From: Paenibacillus sp. FSL R7-0345
GTDB lineage: Bacteria > Bacillota > Bacilli > Paenibacillales > Paenibacillaceae
NCBI RefSeq assembly: GCF_038595055.1
Contig: NZ_CP152002.1
Location: 4,136,501-4,200,500 of the forward strand
DNA: 64,000 nucleotides
Reading direction: 5' to 3'
Every line of letters begins with the position of its first letter. Positions within the stretch are counted from its first letter, which is position 1. This document shows, in pieces, positions 10,214 through 19,139 of the stretch. Position numbers and translations under genes: made by a program. The notes under the pieces were generated by a model that had not been told where the DNA came from, searched no databases, and was given only the letters and a program-made list of their open reading frames with translations.

Positions 10214-10915
10214 TTAAGCAGTAGTTGTGTCTTCGCCCTGGTGAGCTTCTACAACTGCATCTGCCATTTTACCAGTCAACAATTTAACGGCGCGGATAGC
10301 GTCATCGTTACCTGGAATGACATAGTCGATTTCGTCCGGATCGCAGTTCGTATCAACGATAGCTACGATTGGGATACCCAATTTGCGAGCTTCCGCAACA
10401 GCGATACGCTCTTTACGCGGGTCGATGATGAACAGCGCGCTTGGCAGACCCTTCATGTTCTTGATACCGCCGAGGAATTTTTCAAGACGATCTTTCTCTT
10501 TGCGGAGAAGGATTACTTCTTTCTTAGGCAGAACTTGGAAGGTACCGTCTTCTTCCCAAGCTTCCAGTTTCTTCAGGCGGTCGATACGCTTCTGAATGGT
10601 CTGGAAGTTAGTCAGGGTACCACCCAGCCAACGCTGGTTGATGAAGAACATACCGGAACGCTCAGCTTCTTCCTTAACGGAATCTTGAGCTTGTTTCTTA
10701 GTTCCTACGAAGAGGATTGTGCCGTTGTCAGCAGCTACACTTTTAACAAAGTTGTAAGCTTCCTCTACCTTTTTAACCGTTTTTTGCAGGTCAATAATGT
10801 AAATTCCGTTTCTTTCAGTGAAGATATAACGATCCATCTTAGGGTTCCAGCGACGAGTCTGGTGACCGAAGTGTACCCCAGCTTCGAGAAGCTGTTTCAT
10901 GGAGATTACTGCCAT
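10214..10915 (-). CDS. rpsB: 30S ribosomal protein S2
   Basis: Structural protein of the small subunit. The 233-residue sequence is typical ([58 protein letters not shown]). ATG at 10915 is chosen because AGGAGG lies nine bases upstream; a GTG two codons earlier is too close to that site. A near-consensus promoter lies about 130-160 bases upstream, so rpsB starts its own transcription unit at the end of the fla/che operon. Confidence 0.98.
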   Translation of the reverse strand: MAVISMKQLLEAGVHFGHQTRRWNPKMDRYIFTERNGIYIIDLQKTVKKVEEAYNFVKSVAADNGTILFVGTKKQAQDSVKEEAERSGMFFINQRWLGGTLTNFQTIQKRIDRLKKLEAWEEDGTFQVLPKKEVILLRKEKDRLEKFLGGIKNMKGLPSALFIIDPRKERIAVAEARKLGIPIVAIVDTNCDPDEIDYVIPGNDDAIRAVKLLTGKMADAVVEAHQGEDTTTA

Positions 10916-11044
10916 CTTCACACACCTCCTAGATTTGGTTTATTGTGTGTCTCCTCCGCCGTGCGTCATTTTCCTACAAGACTTTCTTCAGAAGAAAGCA
11001 CCCCTTGTCGAAATCAACCGGCGTGTGTTTTAACACCGTCAATT

Positions 11045-11073
11045 ACTATAACATATTAAAATACAGGATGCAA
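11045..11073 (-). promoter_or_regulatory. Sigma-A-type promoter of rpsB
   Basis: On the minus strand -35 TTGCAT (11068-11073) and -10 TATAGT (11045-11050) are separated by exactly 17 bases. The expected transcript would have a leader of about 120 bases before rpsB. CAGGATG...CATCCTG flanks this area and could form a weak stem for transcripts arriving from the upstream operon. Confidence 0.72.
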
Positions 11074-11114
11074 CGCTTAACAGAAAGTTTTGTGATTTAC
11101 TGGCACATCCTGCG

Positions 11115-11735
11115 CTATTTCAGGGTAATCAGCTTCTCAATGATAGAGTTAATACTCTCACCCTTGATGAAGTTGTAGCTGCCGGATTGTATCTTGGTAT
11201 TGATTTTCCGCTCGATGGCGGTCTCCAGAAATCCGGCCTGGTCGCTAATAATTCCGGCTTTTGCAAGCAGCTGGGCTGTTTGTGTAAGTGTACTGCCTGC
11301 AGGGATGCGTACAGCAATAACACCGGCAGCGGCAGCCTGCGGGCTGGCGGGAGCATCCGGAGCTTCAGCCGCCCCGCTGCTCGGGGCCGGCTGGGACGGT
11401 GCGGCCGGCGTGCTGGGCTCGGCAGCCGCACTGGGCTGAACCGCAGCAGCCGGTGTAGCTGCGGGAGTCGCCGCGGGAGTCGATGTAGGCGCTGTTGTAG
11501 CAGCTCCTGACGTCGCTGTGCCGCCTGTCTGCTCCTCAGGTGCAGATTCCGGTTCCACAGTAGCCAGCGGTGCTGCAGCCGGGTCTGTAACTGTCAGATT
11601 AAGCTGCGCAGCCTGCCTGACAAGCTCCTCCCGGGTTAGCGGCGCAGTGCCCCCCGAAAGCATCAGCTGCAGGAGCAGCGCACCTGCGATCAGTCCTGTC
11701 CCCAGACCGAGCATGAATGAACGGTTCTTGATCAT
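11115..11735 (-). CDS. Membrane-anchored protein with MltG/YceG-like N-terminal (LysM-like) domain but no catalytic domain
   Basis: The 206 residues have an N-terminal transmembrane segment (about 8-27), a long Ala/Pro/Thr-rich linker (about 52-137), and a folded C-terminal part (about 138-206: IPAGSTLTQTAQLLAKAGII, then SGSYNFIKGESINSIIEKL). The C-terminal part resembles the substrate-binding subdomain that precedes the catalytic domain in MltG (YceG) endolytic transglycosylases, but no catalytic domain follows. ATG 11735 overlaps the end of the swrB-like gene by four bases (ATGA). It is the last gene before rpsB and probably the last of the fla/che operon. A cell-wall-binding role at the flagellum is inference. 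Confidence 0.75.
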   Translation of the reverse strand: MIKNRSFMLGLGTGLIAGALLLQLMLSGGTAPLTREELVRQAAQLNLTVTDPAAAPLATVEPESAPEEQTGGTATSGAATTAPTSTPAATPAATPAAAVQPSAAAEPSTPAAPSQPAPSSGAAEAPDAPASPQAAAAGVIAVRIPAGSTLTQTAQLLAKAGIISDQAGFLETAIERKINTKIQSGSYNFIKGESINSIIEKLITLK

Positions 11736-12292
11736 ACCGATTCCTCCTGCTTGGCCAGTTGAAGAATAAGCTGGACCTCTCCCCGCTGCAGGCCGGCTGT
11801 TTTGGCGATGGAGTCGATGGATTTACCCTGCTCATGCAGCTCAAACAGCCGCGGATAGCGCAGCTTAATCGAGCTGACCGGCTTTGCCTTGGGCGCAGGT
11901 GCAACTTCCGGAATGGAAGCTGTATCTGCAGGCTGTCTGGCCGCATTGTCTTTAGCAAAGGCCGTCAGCTGAAGCAGCCCCTTTTCTTCAGCGGTCAGGC
12001 GCTCGTCAAGCAGCAGCATGCTATTCTGCAGCCCGCTAACCTGCTCGCGCAGTGCGCTGATTTCCTCCTGCAGTGCTGCCCTGTTGCTCTGGGACTGCTG
12101 CTTGATGCCGCTGACCAGCTGCAGCATTTCTTCATTTTCGCGCTCCAAGTCTGCCATATAGAGCTCAAGAGCCGCCTCGGTATCCTTCAGGCTTTGCTTC
12201 TCGGCCCCATCTTCTTTCCGGCGTGCCGGCAGGATCATTCCATAAACAATAACGACAGCCCCTACCAGCACAATGTATACCCATGGTTGCAA
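11732..12292 (-). CDS. swrB: SwrB-like protein (swarming motility / flagellar export activation)
   Basis: The 186 residues have a single N-terminal membrane helix (about 5-23), a Glu/Gln-rich coiled coil (about 30-115) and a C-terminal helix-turn-helix-like segment (LFELHEQGKSIDSIAKTAGL, then QRGEVQLIL). This layout, and the position between sigD and rpsB, match B. subtilis SwrB, which promotes assembly of the flagellar export gate. The start is TTG at 12292 with AGGAG nine bases upstream. The name rests on synteny and architecture rather than on a clear sequence match, so the symbol is tentative. Confidence 0.65.
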   Translation of the reverse strand: MQPWVYIVLVGAVVIVYGMILPARRKEDGAEKQSLKDTEAALELYMADLERENEEMLQLVSGIKQQSQSNRAALQEEISALREQVSGLQNSMLLLDERLTAEEKGLLQLTAFAKDNAARQPADTASIPEVAPAPKAKPVSSIKLRYPRLFELHEQGKSIDSIAKTAGLQRGEVQLILQLAKQEESV

Positions 12293-12327
12293 ATGCTTGT
12301 TCTCCTTTGCGATTATCTTTAAACAGC

Positions 12328-12639
12328 TCAGAGGCTGAGATCAATTCTGCGGCCCTTGTACGGATGCTCTGCATCATGCGGAGCGTCCTGGCTTTTTTGC
12401 TCCTGCCCTGTTGAGGCACTACCCTGCCCGTTGCCCCGCTCCCCGTCACCCCGCAGCTTCGTCTCCGCAGATTCGTCAATCCCGCTTGTCCGCTGGGCTT
12501 GCTCTGCAGTATGCTTCACATTCTGTCCGGCCAGCATCTGCTGGTCGAGCACAGGACGGTGAAGCTGCTCATGCTGCACTCTTCCTGCATCCGTTGTACG
12601 GGGCAGGGCTATTTGCAATTCAACCGGCTTCAGGCTCAT
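12328..12639 (-). CDS. Small conserved flagellar-operon protein of unknown function
   Basis: The 103 residues have an ordered-looking N-terminus (MSLKPVELQIALPRTTDAGR) and a polar, Gln/Glu/Gly-rich, probably unstructured rest. GGAG lies six bases before ATG 12639. It has the direction and spacing expected for the operon, lying between fapA and the swrB-like gene. Proteins with a similar start occur at this place in other Firmicutes as far as I recall, but I know no function. It has no membrane helix or signal peptide. Confidence 0.7.
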   Translation of the reverse strand: MSLKPVELQIALPRTTDAGRVQHEQLHRPVLDQQMLAGQNVKHTAEQAQRTSGIDESAETKLRGDGERGNGQGSASTGQEQKSQDAPHDAEHPYKGRRIDLSL

Positions 12640-12715
12640 GGCGATCTCCTTTTCAAACTCAAAATGTTTATTTTCAGCATAAAGGAATGGCCGGCCGCTT
12701 CAGCTGCCCGCCTGT

Positions 12716-14119
12716 TTAATTATACGGCGTTAAGGTGATATCGCCATCCATATATTGAAAAACTACCCGTTCCGTCGGATCCTTAACAAATCTCGTATAT
12801 CTGCCGATAACAATTTTAGAGCCTCCGTAGATGGTTTTTACAACCTCTACCCTTGCTCTGGTAGTATCCTCGAGCATCCGTTCTATTTCCAGCACACGTT
12901 CCTTAATCCGTTTCTCATCACGCATATGAGCCTGTTTCGTAGCGTTCAGCTTCACGCGCAGCGCTAATTTGTCCGATGAGAGCTGCCCGGTGCTGGCCAG
13001 CTGGCTGAGCAAATAAAGCGCTTTATTGGTTTTATCCTCATTCTCCAGCAGCTGCCGGAGCTCCTGGCGGAGATCATTAATCTCATTGCGCAGCTCGGGA
13101 ACGACACCTACTTCAACCGCTGTAGCGGTTGACATTGTATTGCCGATTGTCCGGGCAAGCACTCTTTCCCCAGCCTGCACAATCCCGCCTACAATCAGTC
13201 CTTTGGTCCCGTTGCATAACACATCCCGCCCTGCTCGGATGTTAGAATGCATAATACTCTGGGATACAATCACATCTTCAGCCGCAACTACGTTGCCGTC
13301 CTGTATGAAGGCTACTTTAATATTTTTTCCGGCACTGACGAGGCCCTTATTGTACCCGATAATACCGCCTGTGATTTCCACTGATCCGCCGGCAGTCAGC
13401 TCTGCACCCTCTACTCCACCTACAACCCGGATATCTCCGGCCGATTTGACAGAAAATCCTGTCAACACATTGCCGCGGATGACCACTGTACCCACAAAGT
13501 CAATATTGCCGGTACTGTAATCCACATCACCGTTAACTTCATATACCGGAAATACATTGATCTTTCCATTGTCGGTGAGCGTGACTAAACCGTCGATAGC
13601 CGCATACATTGCGGTTTCGCTCTGGTCAATCAGCACATTTTTCCCAATCTTAAACCGTGCTTCTCGTCCTGGTCTGCAGGGAAGATCTTCTCCGGTGACC
13701 ATTTTGCCCTTCTGACCTGGCACAGGCGGTATTGTTCTGCAAATCAGCTGGCCTTTTAACACATTGTTCAGACGCACCAGTTCCTTGTAGTCCACCTTGC
13801 CGTCTTCTCTTTCCAGCGGCTTGCGGTCTTCCTCAAGATCCATAGCCATAATAACCTGCCCGTCAATGCCATGGACCGGTTCTTCCCCAATAGCGATCGG
13901 TACCCGGCTGAAAAAATACTCCTGCGGATTGCTGCTGAACCGTCTTACAATGTCGTGCTGAATACCGTAACGAATCTCATGACTATGAAGGAAGCCTTCA
14001 AGATCTTCGGCGGAGCAGGAGAAATTCTCGTCTCTCTTGGAGAATTCTAAATAAGCAATCCCTTTATCCTCCGAAAACGAAATACTTACGTATTGATTCA
14101 AAGCATAATTACCGATCAA
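12716..14119 (-). CDS. FapA (DUF342) family protein
   Basis: The 467 residues have an N-terminal FapA-type domain, then a Gly/Val-rich right-handed beta-helix-like repeat region (about 190-320; VYEVNGDVDYSTGNIDFVGT, then repeats of the type GNVLTG, AGGSVEITGGI, SAGKNIKV, VGGIVQAG), and a C-terminal coiled coil (about 340-415). This is the DUF342/FapA family, seen beside sigma-28 genes in many Firmicutes; its molecular role is not established. It starts at TTG 14119 with AAGGGGGAG upstream, 30 bases after sigD. The beta-helix suggests a polymer-like or surface-associated scaffold. Confidence 0.88.
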   Translation of the reverse strand: MIGNYALNQYVSISFSEDKGIAYLEFSKRDENFSCSAEDLEGFLHSHEIRYGIQHDIVRRFSSNPQEYFFSRVPIAIGEEPVHGIDGQVIMAMDLEEDRKPLEREDGKVDYKELVRLNNVLKGQLICRTIPPVPGQKGKMVTGEDLPCRPGREARFKIGKNVLIDQSETAMYAAIDGLVTLTDNGKINVFPVYEVNGDVDYSTGNIDFVGTVVIRGNVLTGFSVKSAGDIRVVGGVEGAELTAGGSVEITGGIIGYNKGLVSAGKNIKVAFIQDGNVVAAEDVIVSQSIMHSNIRAGRDVLCNGTKGLIVGGIVQAGERVLARTIGNTMSTATAVEVGVVPELRNEINDLRQELRQLLENEDKTNKALYLLSQLASTGQLSSDKLALRVKLNATKQAHMRDEKRIKERVLEIERMLEDTTRARVEVVKTIYGGSKIVIGRYTRFVKDPTERVVFQYMDGDITLTPYN

Positions 14120-14149
14120 TTATTGCTCCCCCTTGTCACCGTCGCCCGG

Positions 14150-14938
14150 TTAATCATTTTGCATAAGCAGATCCCGATTTTTCTCAAGAGTTCCGCGCAG
14201 ACGCAAAATAGCCTTTGAATGAAGCTGCGAAATCCGCGAAGGCGATAATGACATAACCTCGGCAATTTCGCTCAACGAAAGATCTTCATAATATAAAAGG
14301 GACACTACGGTCCGTTCTTTCACCGTTAGTTTTTCGATGCCTTTGGTGAGGGTCTCGCGCAAATAGAACTCATTTACTTTACGGTCCGGATTTTTGGCTT
14401 TATCGTCCACCAGTATGGACATCCGTGTTTCCGACTCTTCTTCGCGGATCGGGTCTTCCAGTGAGCAGAGTGACATGACAGCAACATCCTGCAGCATATT
14501 TTGAAACTCCGTCTCCGAAATGTTCAGATGCTGGCTCATTTCCTCATCACTGACTGATCTTAAATACTTCTGCTCCAGCTGCTGGTAGGCATCCTCGATT
14601 TTTTTTGCTTTTTCTCGAACGGATCTGGGAACCCAGTCACTTTGGCGCAATGAGTCCAGAATGGCTCCGCGGACACGCCAGGATGCATAGGTCTGGAACT
14701 GCAAACCGCGTTTGTAATCGAATTTTTCAATAGCATCGATAAGCCCCATTACACCATTGCTGGCCAAATCATCTTTGGATACATTTTTGGGCAGTCCGAC
14801 TGCCAGACGGCTGGACACGTAATCAACAATATGAAGGTAATTCTCAATCAGCCTTTTTTTGGCTTCAGGGTCACCGTGCTCTTTCCACTGCTCCCACAGC
14901 CCGTCTGTTACTGATTGAGAAGCTTTTTGCTCGTTCAA
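14150..14938 (-). CDS. sigD: RNA polymerase sigma factor SigD (FliA/WhiG family)
   Basis: Directs transcription of late flagellar, chemotaxis and autolysin genes. The 262 residues show region 2 (YVSSRLAVGLPKNVSKDDLA, GVMGLIDAIEKFDYKRGLQF, TYASWRVRGAILD), region 3 (VPRSVREKAKKIE) and a region 4 helix-turn-helix (YYEDLSLSEIAEVMSLSPSR). It starts at TTG 14938 with GGGTG upstream. It lies near the end of the fla/che operon, where in B. subtilis distance from the promoter is known to limit sigD expression. No anti-sigma factor (FlgM) gene is seen in the window. Confidence 0.97.
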   Translation of the reverse strand: MNEQKASQSVTDGLWEQWKEHGDPEAKKRLIENYLHIVDYVSSRLAVGLPKNVSKDDLASNGVMGLIDAIEKFDYKRGLQFQTYASWRVRGAILDSLRQSDWVPRSVREKAKKIEDAYQQLEQKYLRSVSDEEMSQHLNISETEFQNMLQDVAVMSLCSLEDPIREEESETRMSILVDDKAKNPDRKVNEFYLRETLTKGIEKLTVKERTVVSLLYYEDLSLSEIAEVMSLSPSRISQLHSKAILRLRGTLEKNRDLLMQND

Positions 14939-15016
14939 TGGCTTTCACCCTTCCCAAAGTTTAGTCAGCGGATATCCTGCAGGCTAAGAAAGCCTATATA
15001 CATGCAGGGATTCCGC

Positions 15017-15427
15017 TTATTCTTCTTTCAGGTGACGAACGGCCTTGGCCAATTCTTCAGGATCTTTCATGGAGACTAGCTTAGGCGGCTGCAGCGGGGT
15101 AAAGCCTTGACTGTCTCCGCTTTCCTCTGCCGGTTTCTGCTTCAGCAGATTTATTAATTCGTCATCTTCATCAGGTGTGCTCAGATCAAACTTCGTACCC
15201 AGTGCTTCATTACCGCCGGCTTGTCCGGCGCCATCTTCATCTGATGGGGATTGCTTAACAATAAAACCCAATACCCATCTCAGGAAGAAAGCAAGCACAA
15301 ACCAAAGAATAAATCCGTAAATCCCCCGAATCAGACTCGTCCCAATTAAATTATGCCCGAAATTTATTAGAAAGGTAAACACAAAACCAACCAGTCCGGA
15401 CAACAGGCTAATCAGAATTTTCCCCAT
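15017..15427 (-). CDS. Small two-helix membrane protein in the che cluster, function unknown
   Basis: The 136 residues have two N-terminal hydrophobic helices (about 3-24 and 33-57), then an acidic, Gly/Pro-rich cytoplasmic-looking tail ending in DPEELAKAVRHLKEE. I recognise no domain. ATG 15427 lies two bases after the cheD stop, with AAGGAA upstream, so it is translated with cheD. The position between cheD and sigD suggests a membrane-linked role in motility, but that is only context. B. subtilis has no gene at this point. Confidence 0.75.
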   Translation of the reverse strand: MGKILISLLSGLVGFVFTFLINFGHNLIGTSLIRGIYGFILWFVLAFFLRWVLGFIVKQSPSDEDGAGQAGGNEALGTKFDLSTPDEDDELINLLKQKPAEESGDSQGFTPLQPPKLVSMKDPEELAKAVRHLKEE

Positions 15428-15429
15428 CG

Positions 15430-15933
15430 CTATATTTCCTTGGTGCCTTTTTGGACACTGCGGATATGAAGCACTCCGGTGCTGCAGGCAATTTCGATCG
15501 TGCGGCCAAAGTTGCCGCCTGTATCCTCGGCAATGAGCGGAATACGGAGCATCTCCAGAGCAAGCTTACAGGATTCCACGTTACGAGGCCCGATCCTCAT
15601 GGTGTCATTCCCCCCGGCAAAAGCGAACATTTGTGAGCCGCCGGCCATCTTGGCTACGATCCGGCTGCGGACCGCACCAAGTGCCAATAAGCGCGTCAGC
15701 AGCTCAGGAACAGCAGTATCAGCAAATTTGGCTATGTTAAGCTGACCCTCCCGGGCAATCTCTGACGAAGGCAGCATAACATGTGCCATTCCTGCCAGTT
15801 TTTTTCCGGGATCAAACAAGGTAAGCCCAACGCAAGAGCCAAGACCCGTCGTACGGATCAGACTGTCCTGGCTGCCTACATTAAGATCTGCCATTCCCAC
15901 CTTAATGATGCTTTGCTCCTCAATCATTATCAA
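15430..15933 (-). CDS. cheD: Chemoreceptor glutamine deamidase CheD
   Basis: Deamidates specific glutamines of chemoreceptors and binds CheC, raising its phosphatase activity. The catalytic Cys34 is in TTGLGSCVGLTLFD and His51 in LAGMAHVMLP; the third residue (Thr) lies in the following GG...DTM stretch. The length is 167 residues. It starts at TTG 15933, inside the end of cheC (14-base overlap), with AGGAG six bases before; ATG 15927 is the alternative. The cheC-cheD overlap fits the known physical partnership. Confidence 0.95.
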   Translation of the reverse strand: MIMIEEQSIIKVGMADLNVGSQDSLIRTTGLGSCVGLTLFDPGKKLAGMAHVMLPSSEIAREGQLNIAKFADTAVPELLTRLLALGAVRSRIVAKMAGGSQMFAFAGGNDTMRIGPRNVESCKLALEMLRIPLIAEDTGGNFGRTIEIACSTGVLHIRSVQKGTKEI

Positions 15934-16546
15934 ATGGTACTCCTAATGATTTAAAAATTTTCGGGAATGATTCGGGATCAGGAATAAGGAAAAATTGGCC
16001 TTCAATTTCATTTTGCCCTTCCAGGAAGGTTGTATCAATGAGCAGAGCATCATCACCCATTTGGCCGAACTGCAGCAGTCCGTAGCCGAGAATGGCCCCC
16101 GCCATATCCATTGCCAGGGCAGGCACAGTTGGATACATGGATAGTGAAGTGAAATCTGCAAGTGAAGACAGGTAAGAACCGGCCAGAATGTTGCCAATCT
16201 CGCTCAGTGCGGAGAATTCCATCTCCCCCAGCTCCTGATCCGGAAGAATCTCGATTCCAGCAACCCGGTTGAGCAGACTAATAGCTGCTTCCGGAGTTAG
16301 AATAAAGAAAAGATTTCCCGGCGCTTCTCCTTCAACACGCAGAAACACGGCATAAACAAGCTCTTCTGCACCGCCCACCTTGTCGGTAATTTCTTCAAAG
16401 TTCAGCAGCTGAACCTTAGGAACTGCCATATCAATCGGCTTGTTTAAGAGCTGTGACAATGCGGTGGCGGCATTGCCGGCTCCAATATTACCGACTTCCT
16501 TTAAAACATCCATCTTGAAGTCTTTGAAGTTTTTGAACAGCTCCAT
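15920..16546 (-). CDS. cheC: CheY-P phosphatase CheC
   Basis: Removes phosphate from CheY-P as part of Bacillus-type adaptation. Both active-site helices are present: LKEVGNIGAGNAATALSQ near residue 15 and LSEIGNILAGSYLSSLADF near 113, each with the E-x2-N core. The 208 residues match CheC and are unlike the longer FliY. Start ATG 16546 follows cheW by three bases. The presence of CheC, CheD and FliY together indicates the three-system adaptation known from B. subtilis. Confidence 0.95.
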   Translation of the reverse strand: MELFKNFKDFKMDVLKEVGNIGAGNAATALSQLLNKPIDMAVPKVQLLNFEEITDKVGGAEELVYAVFLRVEGEAPGNLFFILTPEAAISLLNRVAGIEILPDQELGEMEFSALSEIGNILAGSYLSSLADFTSLSMYPTVPALAMDMAGAILGYGLLQFGQMGDDALLIDTTFLEGQNEIEGQFFLIPDPESFPKIFKSLGVPFDND

Positions 16547-16549
16547 TGA

Positions 16550-17011
16550 TTATCCCTCTAGGCTTTCCAGTTGCACGATTTCACTCTTATTCAATACCTC
16601 AGACAGGTTAAGCATAATCAGGAGACGGTCTTCTCCAATTTTGGCGACCCCGTCCAGATACTTAGCTTTGATCCCGCCCACAACTTCTGGAGGAGTGTCG
16701 ATGGAATCACGGTTCAAATCGATGACATCATTAGCAGAATCAACAATGAATCCAACTTCCATCTCATTAACATTAACGATAATGACACGGGTCTGGTCTG
16801 TGTGCTCTGCTTCCTGAATTCCAAAACGGCCGCGCAGATCAATCACCGGAATAACTACGCCGCGCAGATTAATTACACCTTTAATGAAGGAGTACGTTTT
16901 GGGTACCCGGGTGATCGGCATCATACGTTCAATAGTCTGGACCTTATCCACTTCAATCCCGTATTCTTCAGATCCAAGCTTAAACACGATTACTTTGATA
17001 TCTTCTGCCAT
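16550..17011 (-). CDS. cheW: Chemotaxis coupling protein CheW
   Basis: Adaptor that links receptors to CheA. The 153 residues carry the CheW SH3-like double barrel (FKLGSEEYGIEVDKVQTIER, then ITRVPKTYSFIKGVINLRGV with the conserved NLRG, and VGFIVDSANDVIDL). Start ATG 17011 has AGGGAGG upstream. It is three bases from cheC and about 27 bases after cheA, so these are co-translated genes of one array-building set. Confidence 0.97.
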   Translation of the reverse strand: MAEDIKVIVFKLGSEEYGIEVDKVQTIERMMPITRVPKTYSFIKGVINLRGVVIPVIDLRGRFGIQEAEHTDQTRVIIVNVNEMEVGFIVDSANDVIDLNRDSIDTPPEVVGGIKAKYLDGVAKIGEDRLLIMLNLSEVLNKSEIVQLESLEG

Positions 17012-17038
17012 GGAATGAACCTCCCTGTTCTATCCTGA

Positions 17039-19105
17039 TTATTTTATAAATGCGTTCGGATCAATAATAAGGGCAACTTGTCCGTCACCAAGAATGGTTG
17101 CGCCAGAAATACCCTGAATCTCCGGCAGATACTTGCCGAGATTTTTGATGACAATTTCATTTTGCCCGATAAAGTCCTGAACGGCCAGAGCCGCCATGCG
17201 TTCACCTTTACGGACAACCAGAATCTCTGTTTCCTCTTCCGTAGTATCATCAAAATCAGGAATGGCATAGAATTTGCTGAGTGAAAGCAGCGGAATATGG
17301 CTGTTGCGGAACTCGATCATACGGGTTCCATGAATCGTGCGGATCTGGGTCTTCTTGATAATAGCCGTCTCTACAATCGATGAGAGCGGAATTGCATATT
17401 TCTCTGATCCGATCTTCACAAGCATGGCTGCAATGATGGACAGGGTCAGCGGAAGCTGTACCGAGAAATTCGTGCCTTTGCCAGGTGTCGAATAGACAAC
17501 TACATTGCCGCCAAGTGAAGTGATTTTGGATTTGACAACGTCAAGCCCCACTCCGCGCCCCGAAACATCCGAGATAACCTCAGCGGTGCTGAAGCCTGGT
17601 GCAAACAGCAGCTGAATCGCTTCATCATCTGAATAGCCGGCAGCCTGCTCCTGCGTGATGATGCCTTTTTTGATCGCGGACTGCAAAATCTTCTGCGGCT
17701 TGATGCCTGCGCCGTCATCCTCAATTTCAATAAAGACATGATTTCCGCTATGGAACGCCCGCAGATTCACTGTCCCTGTCTCCGCTTTGCCGGAAGCAGT
17801 CCGGTCCTGGATCGACTCAACCCCATGGTCAACCGCATTGCGCAGCAGATGCACCAGCGGATCGCCGATTTCATCAATAACAGTCCGGTCAAGCTCTGTC
17901 TCGGCGCCGGTAACGATAAGATCGATTTTTTTGTCAAGGGATTTCGCCAGATCGCGCACCATCCGCGGGAAACGGTTAAACACCGTGTCTACGGGGACCA
18001 TCCGCAGCTTCATGACGATGTTCTGCAGATCACCGCTGACACGGCCCATATGCTCAACCGTTTCAGTCAGGTCGCTGTTCTGAACCTCTGAGGCAAGCTG
18101 CTCCAGACGCACCCGGTCGATCAGAAGCTCGCTAAACAGGTTCATCAGCACATCCAGACGCTCAATATCAACGCGGATTGTCCGGGAAGGTGCTGCTCCC
18201 GTACGGGATGGAGCCGCCTTGGCGGCATTCTCGTCCCTGGCAGGAAGAGCTGCCTGTGAGACAGGGGCTGGCGCAGCCGCAGTCTCTTGTACAGGGGCAG
18301 GAGCTTCAACCGTTGCTGCAGCTTCCAGAGCCATCTGGGCGAGCGACTCCTGATCGAGGGCTATCGCGGTGACCGAGTCGATTTCTGATACATTCATGAT
18401 CATCGACTTCATTTCGTCGGCACCCTTTTGGGTTATGTAATAGAGGGAGAAGCCGTGATCGAATTTCTCCTGCTCTATATCCTGAACCGAAGGGAAGGAT
18501 TTGACCACTTCGCCTGAACGCTCGAGGAGATCAAACACCATGTAAGCCCGTACTGCTTTGAGCTGACAATCCTTGCGGATGGCCACGTCAATGTACAATA
18601 CCTGATGTCCTTCCTGCAGCGACTGCTCCAGAACCGAGTACTGGAACTCATCAAGTGTGATCTGGAGTTCTGCCGAGGCTTCAGCCGCTGCCGGCGCTGC
18701 AGCAGCACCGTCCGCCGCCGGAATTTCACCGCGGACGATTGCCTGCAGAGCCGCGACAATCGCCGTTACATCTGCCTTGCCCTCACCGCCTGCTGTAATA
18801 TCCTGCACCATGGATTCAAGTGCATCCAGGCTTTTGAACAAGGTGTCAAAAATAAAATCCTGCATCCGCAGTTTATTGTTGCGCACCAGGTCAAGCACAT
18901 TTTCCATCTGATGGGTAAGGGAAGCCAAATCCTCAAAACCCATTGTAGCCGCCATGCCCTTTAGGGTATGCGCAGAACGGAAAATCACCTGTACAATACT
19001 AATATCTTCAGGATTTGCTTCCAGCCCCATCATGCTTTCATTCAATGACTGCAGATGATCATTTGACTCATCAATAAACATGGATAGATATTGATTCATG
19101 TCCAC
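17039..19105 (-). CDS. cheA: Chemotaxis histidine kinase CheA
   Basis: Receptor-controlled kinase that phosphorylates CheY and CheB. GTG at 19105 is chosen because GGGGAGG lies nine bases upstream; the frame opens earlier without a site. In the 688-residue protein, the HPt domain has the phosphorylated His46 (FRSAHTLKG), followed by an Ala/Pro-rich linker, a CheY-binding P2 domain, another linker, the dimerisation helix pair (RVDIERLDVLMNLFSELLID), the ATPase domain (HLLRNAVDHGVE; DDGAGI; GRGVGLDVV) and a C-terminal CheW-like regulatory domain. Confidence 0.97.
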   Translation of the reverse strand: MDMNQYLSMFIDESNDHLQSLNESMMGLEANPEDISIVQVIFRSAHTLKGMAATMGFEDLASLTHQMENVLDLVRNNKLRMQDFIFDTLFKSLDALESMVQDITAGGEGKADVTAIVAALQAIVRGEIPAADGAAAAPAAAEASAELQITLDEFQYSVLEQSLQEGHQVLYIDVAIRKDCQLKAVRAYMVFDLLERSGEVVKSFPSVQDIEQEKFDHGFSLYYITQKGADEMKSMIMNVSEIDSVTAIALDQESLAQMALEAAATVEAPAPVQETAAAPAPVSQAALPARDENAAKAAPSRTGAAPSRTIRVDIERLDVLMNLFSELLIDRVRLEQLASEVQNSDLTETVEHMGRVSGDLQNIVMKLRMVPVDTVFNRFPRMVRDLAKSLDKKIDLIVTGAETELDRTVIDEIGDPLVHLLRNAVDHGVESIQDRTASGKAETGTVNLRAFHSGNHVFIEIEDDGAGIKPQKILQSAIKKGIITQEQAAGYSDDEAIQLLFAPGFSTAEVISDVSGRGVGLDVVKSKITSLGGNVVVYSTPGKGTNFSVQLPLTLSIIAAMLVKIGSEKYAIPLSSIVETAIIKKTQIRTIHGTRMIEFRNSHIPLLSLSKFYAIPDFDDTTEEETEILVVRKGERMAALAVQDFIGQNEIVIKNLGKYLPEIQGISGATILGDGQVALIIDPNAFIK

Positions 19106-19139
19106 TAACGAGCACCTCCCCTTCGAGTTCGCTTTTCCT

